Assembly (NCBI GenBank): GCA_030667645.1
Contig: DAOUVM010000213.1
Coordinates: 1-5,191 of the forward strand
Length of the DNA: 5,191 nt
DNA from: Ardenticatenales bacterium
GTDB lineage: Bacteria > Chloroflexota > Anaerolineae > Promineifilales > UBA4811
Direction of reading: 5' to 3'
Below, piece by piece: positions 4,747-5,191 of this stretch. The notes under the pieces are model-generated. The model made no database searches and was not told the DNA's origin. It saw nothing but the letters and a program-made list of their open reading frames with translations. Numbering within the stretch: the stretch's first letter is position 1; the number at the start of each line of letters is the position of its first letter. Made by a program: the position numbers and the translations under genes.

Positions 4747-5191
4747 AATACAGGTCTGATCAGATGGATGCCTTGGCAGAGATGGTTAACATCGGCATGG
4801 GGCAGGCGGCCGGCATGCTGAATGATATGGTTGGCTCCCACGTCACCCTGCGAACCCCGGTCGTCAACCTGCTCTCGCCGGCCGAGTTGGAACCGATAAA
4901 GAACGAGCTGCGGGTAGACATCCTTTCAGCGGTGCAATTGGGGTTCAAGGAGCCGTTCGCGGGCAACGCCTGGTTGGTTTTCCCGACCGCGAGCGCCGGC
5001 AAGCTCGTGGCGCTCCTGACAGAGGAAGGTATGCAGTCCTATGACCTCGATGAGATCCGGGTGGGGACCCTCACCGAGGTGGGCAACATCCTCCTGAGTT
5101 GTGTGATGGGAGCGATTGGAGATGAAATCCGGCAGCGCATCAGCTATACGGTCCCCAGCTATGTAGAGGACACCGTCGGCGGCCTGCTGGA
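4743..5191 (+). CDS. cheC: CheC-type CheY-phosphate phosphatase (3' end outside window)
   Basis: The first 149 residues are visible and the frame is still open at the right edge; the family is usually about 200 residues. CheC/CheX/FliY proteins dephosphorylate CheY-phosphate. Their active sites follow the pattern D/S-x3-E-x2-N. The first site is Asp9-x3-Glu13-x2-Asn16, followed by the typical IGMGQAAGMLNDMVG helix. The second, pseudo-symmetric site is Glu112-x2-Asn115 (TEVGNILLS), with Gly at the D/S position. Both Glu/Asn pairs are intact, as in CheC rather than a degenerate homologue. The start is GTG 4743, overlapping the receiver stop (GTGA) and preceded by GAGGAG. The obvious partner is the receiver encoded just upstream. 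Whether a CheD-binding region is present cannot be seen. FliY is less likely without flagellar genes, but the missing C-terminus prevents excluding a fusion. Confidence 0.9.
   Translation, partial: MKYRSDQMDALAEMVNIGMGQAAGMLNDMVGSHVTLRTPVVNLLSPAELEPIKNELRVDILSAVQLGFKEPFAGNAWLVFPTASAGKLVALLTEEGMQSYDLDEIRVGTLTEVGNILLSCVMGAIGDEIRQRISYTVPSYVEDTVGGLL

Overview
The window holds a stretch of a high-GC bacterial chromosome with six protein genes: one cut at the left edge, one cut at the right edge and four complete. It has no mobile element, CRISPR array, tRNA or rRNA. The gene set is a beta-repeat adhesin-like protein, a Memo-family protein, a receiver-cyclase, a PF04672 methyltransferase and a CheY/CheC pair outside any flagellar cluster. 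This suits an environmental Chloroflexota-type or actinobacterial genome. I favour Chloroflexota weakly, because nothing here is a reliable taxonomic marker.

Left part (1-1952). The 3' end of a putative-adhesin (DUF4097-like) gene carries Gly-Ser-rich blocks spaced exactly 21 residues apart. It is followed by 266 bp of non-coding DNA unusually dense in inverted repeats (about 525-674), several of them mutually exclusive, and then by a good sigma70-type promoter (679-707). That promoter should drive a 402-residue Memo-family (AmmeMemoRadiSam protein B) protein with an apparent PqqD-like N-terminal domain.

Middle (1988-3946). A response regulator with a class III nucleotide cyclase output domain lies 35 bp downstream of the Memo gene on the same strand and may be co-transcribed with it. 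Its substrate-specifying residues are a Lys/Thr pair, so it should make cAMP. Only 18 bp separate it from a convergent gene for a PF04672 S-adenosyl-methionine-dependent methyltransferase.

Right part (3947-5191). A 413-bp region has no convincing gene. It appears to hold two divergent promoters: one on the minus strand with a perfect TATAAT, giving the methyltransferase a leader of about 215 nt, and one with an extended -10 in front of a CheY-like single-domain receiver. The receiver gene overlaps by 4 nt (GTGA) the start of a CheC-type CheY-phosphatase gene that runs off the right edge.

Taken together, this is a signalling neighbourhood. One phospho-receiver controls cAMP synthesis, and a second is paired with its own phosphatase. 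No histidine kinase is present in the window, so the inputs to both are unknown.
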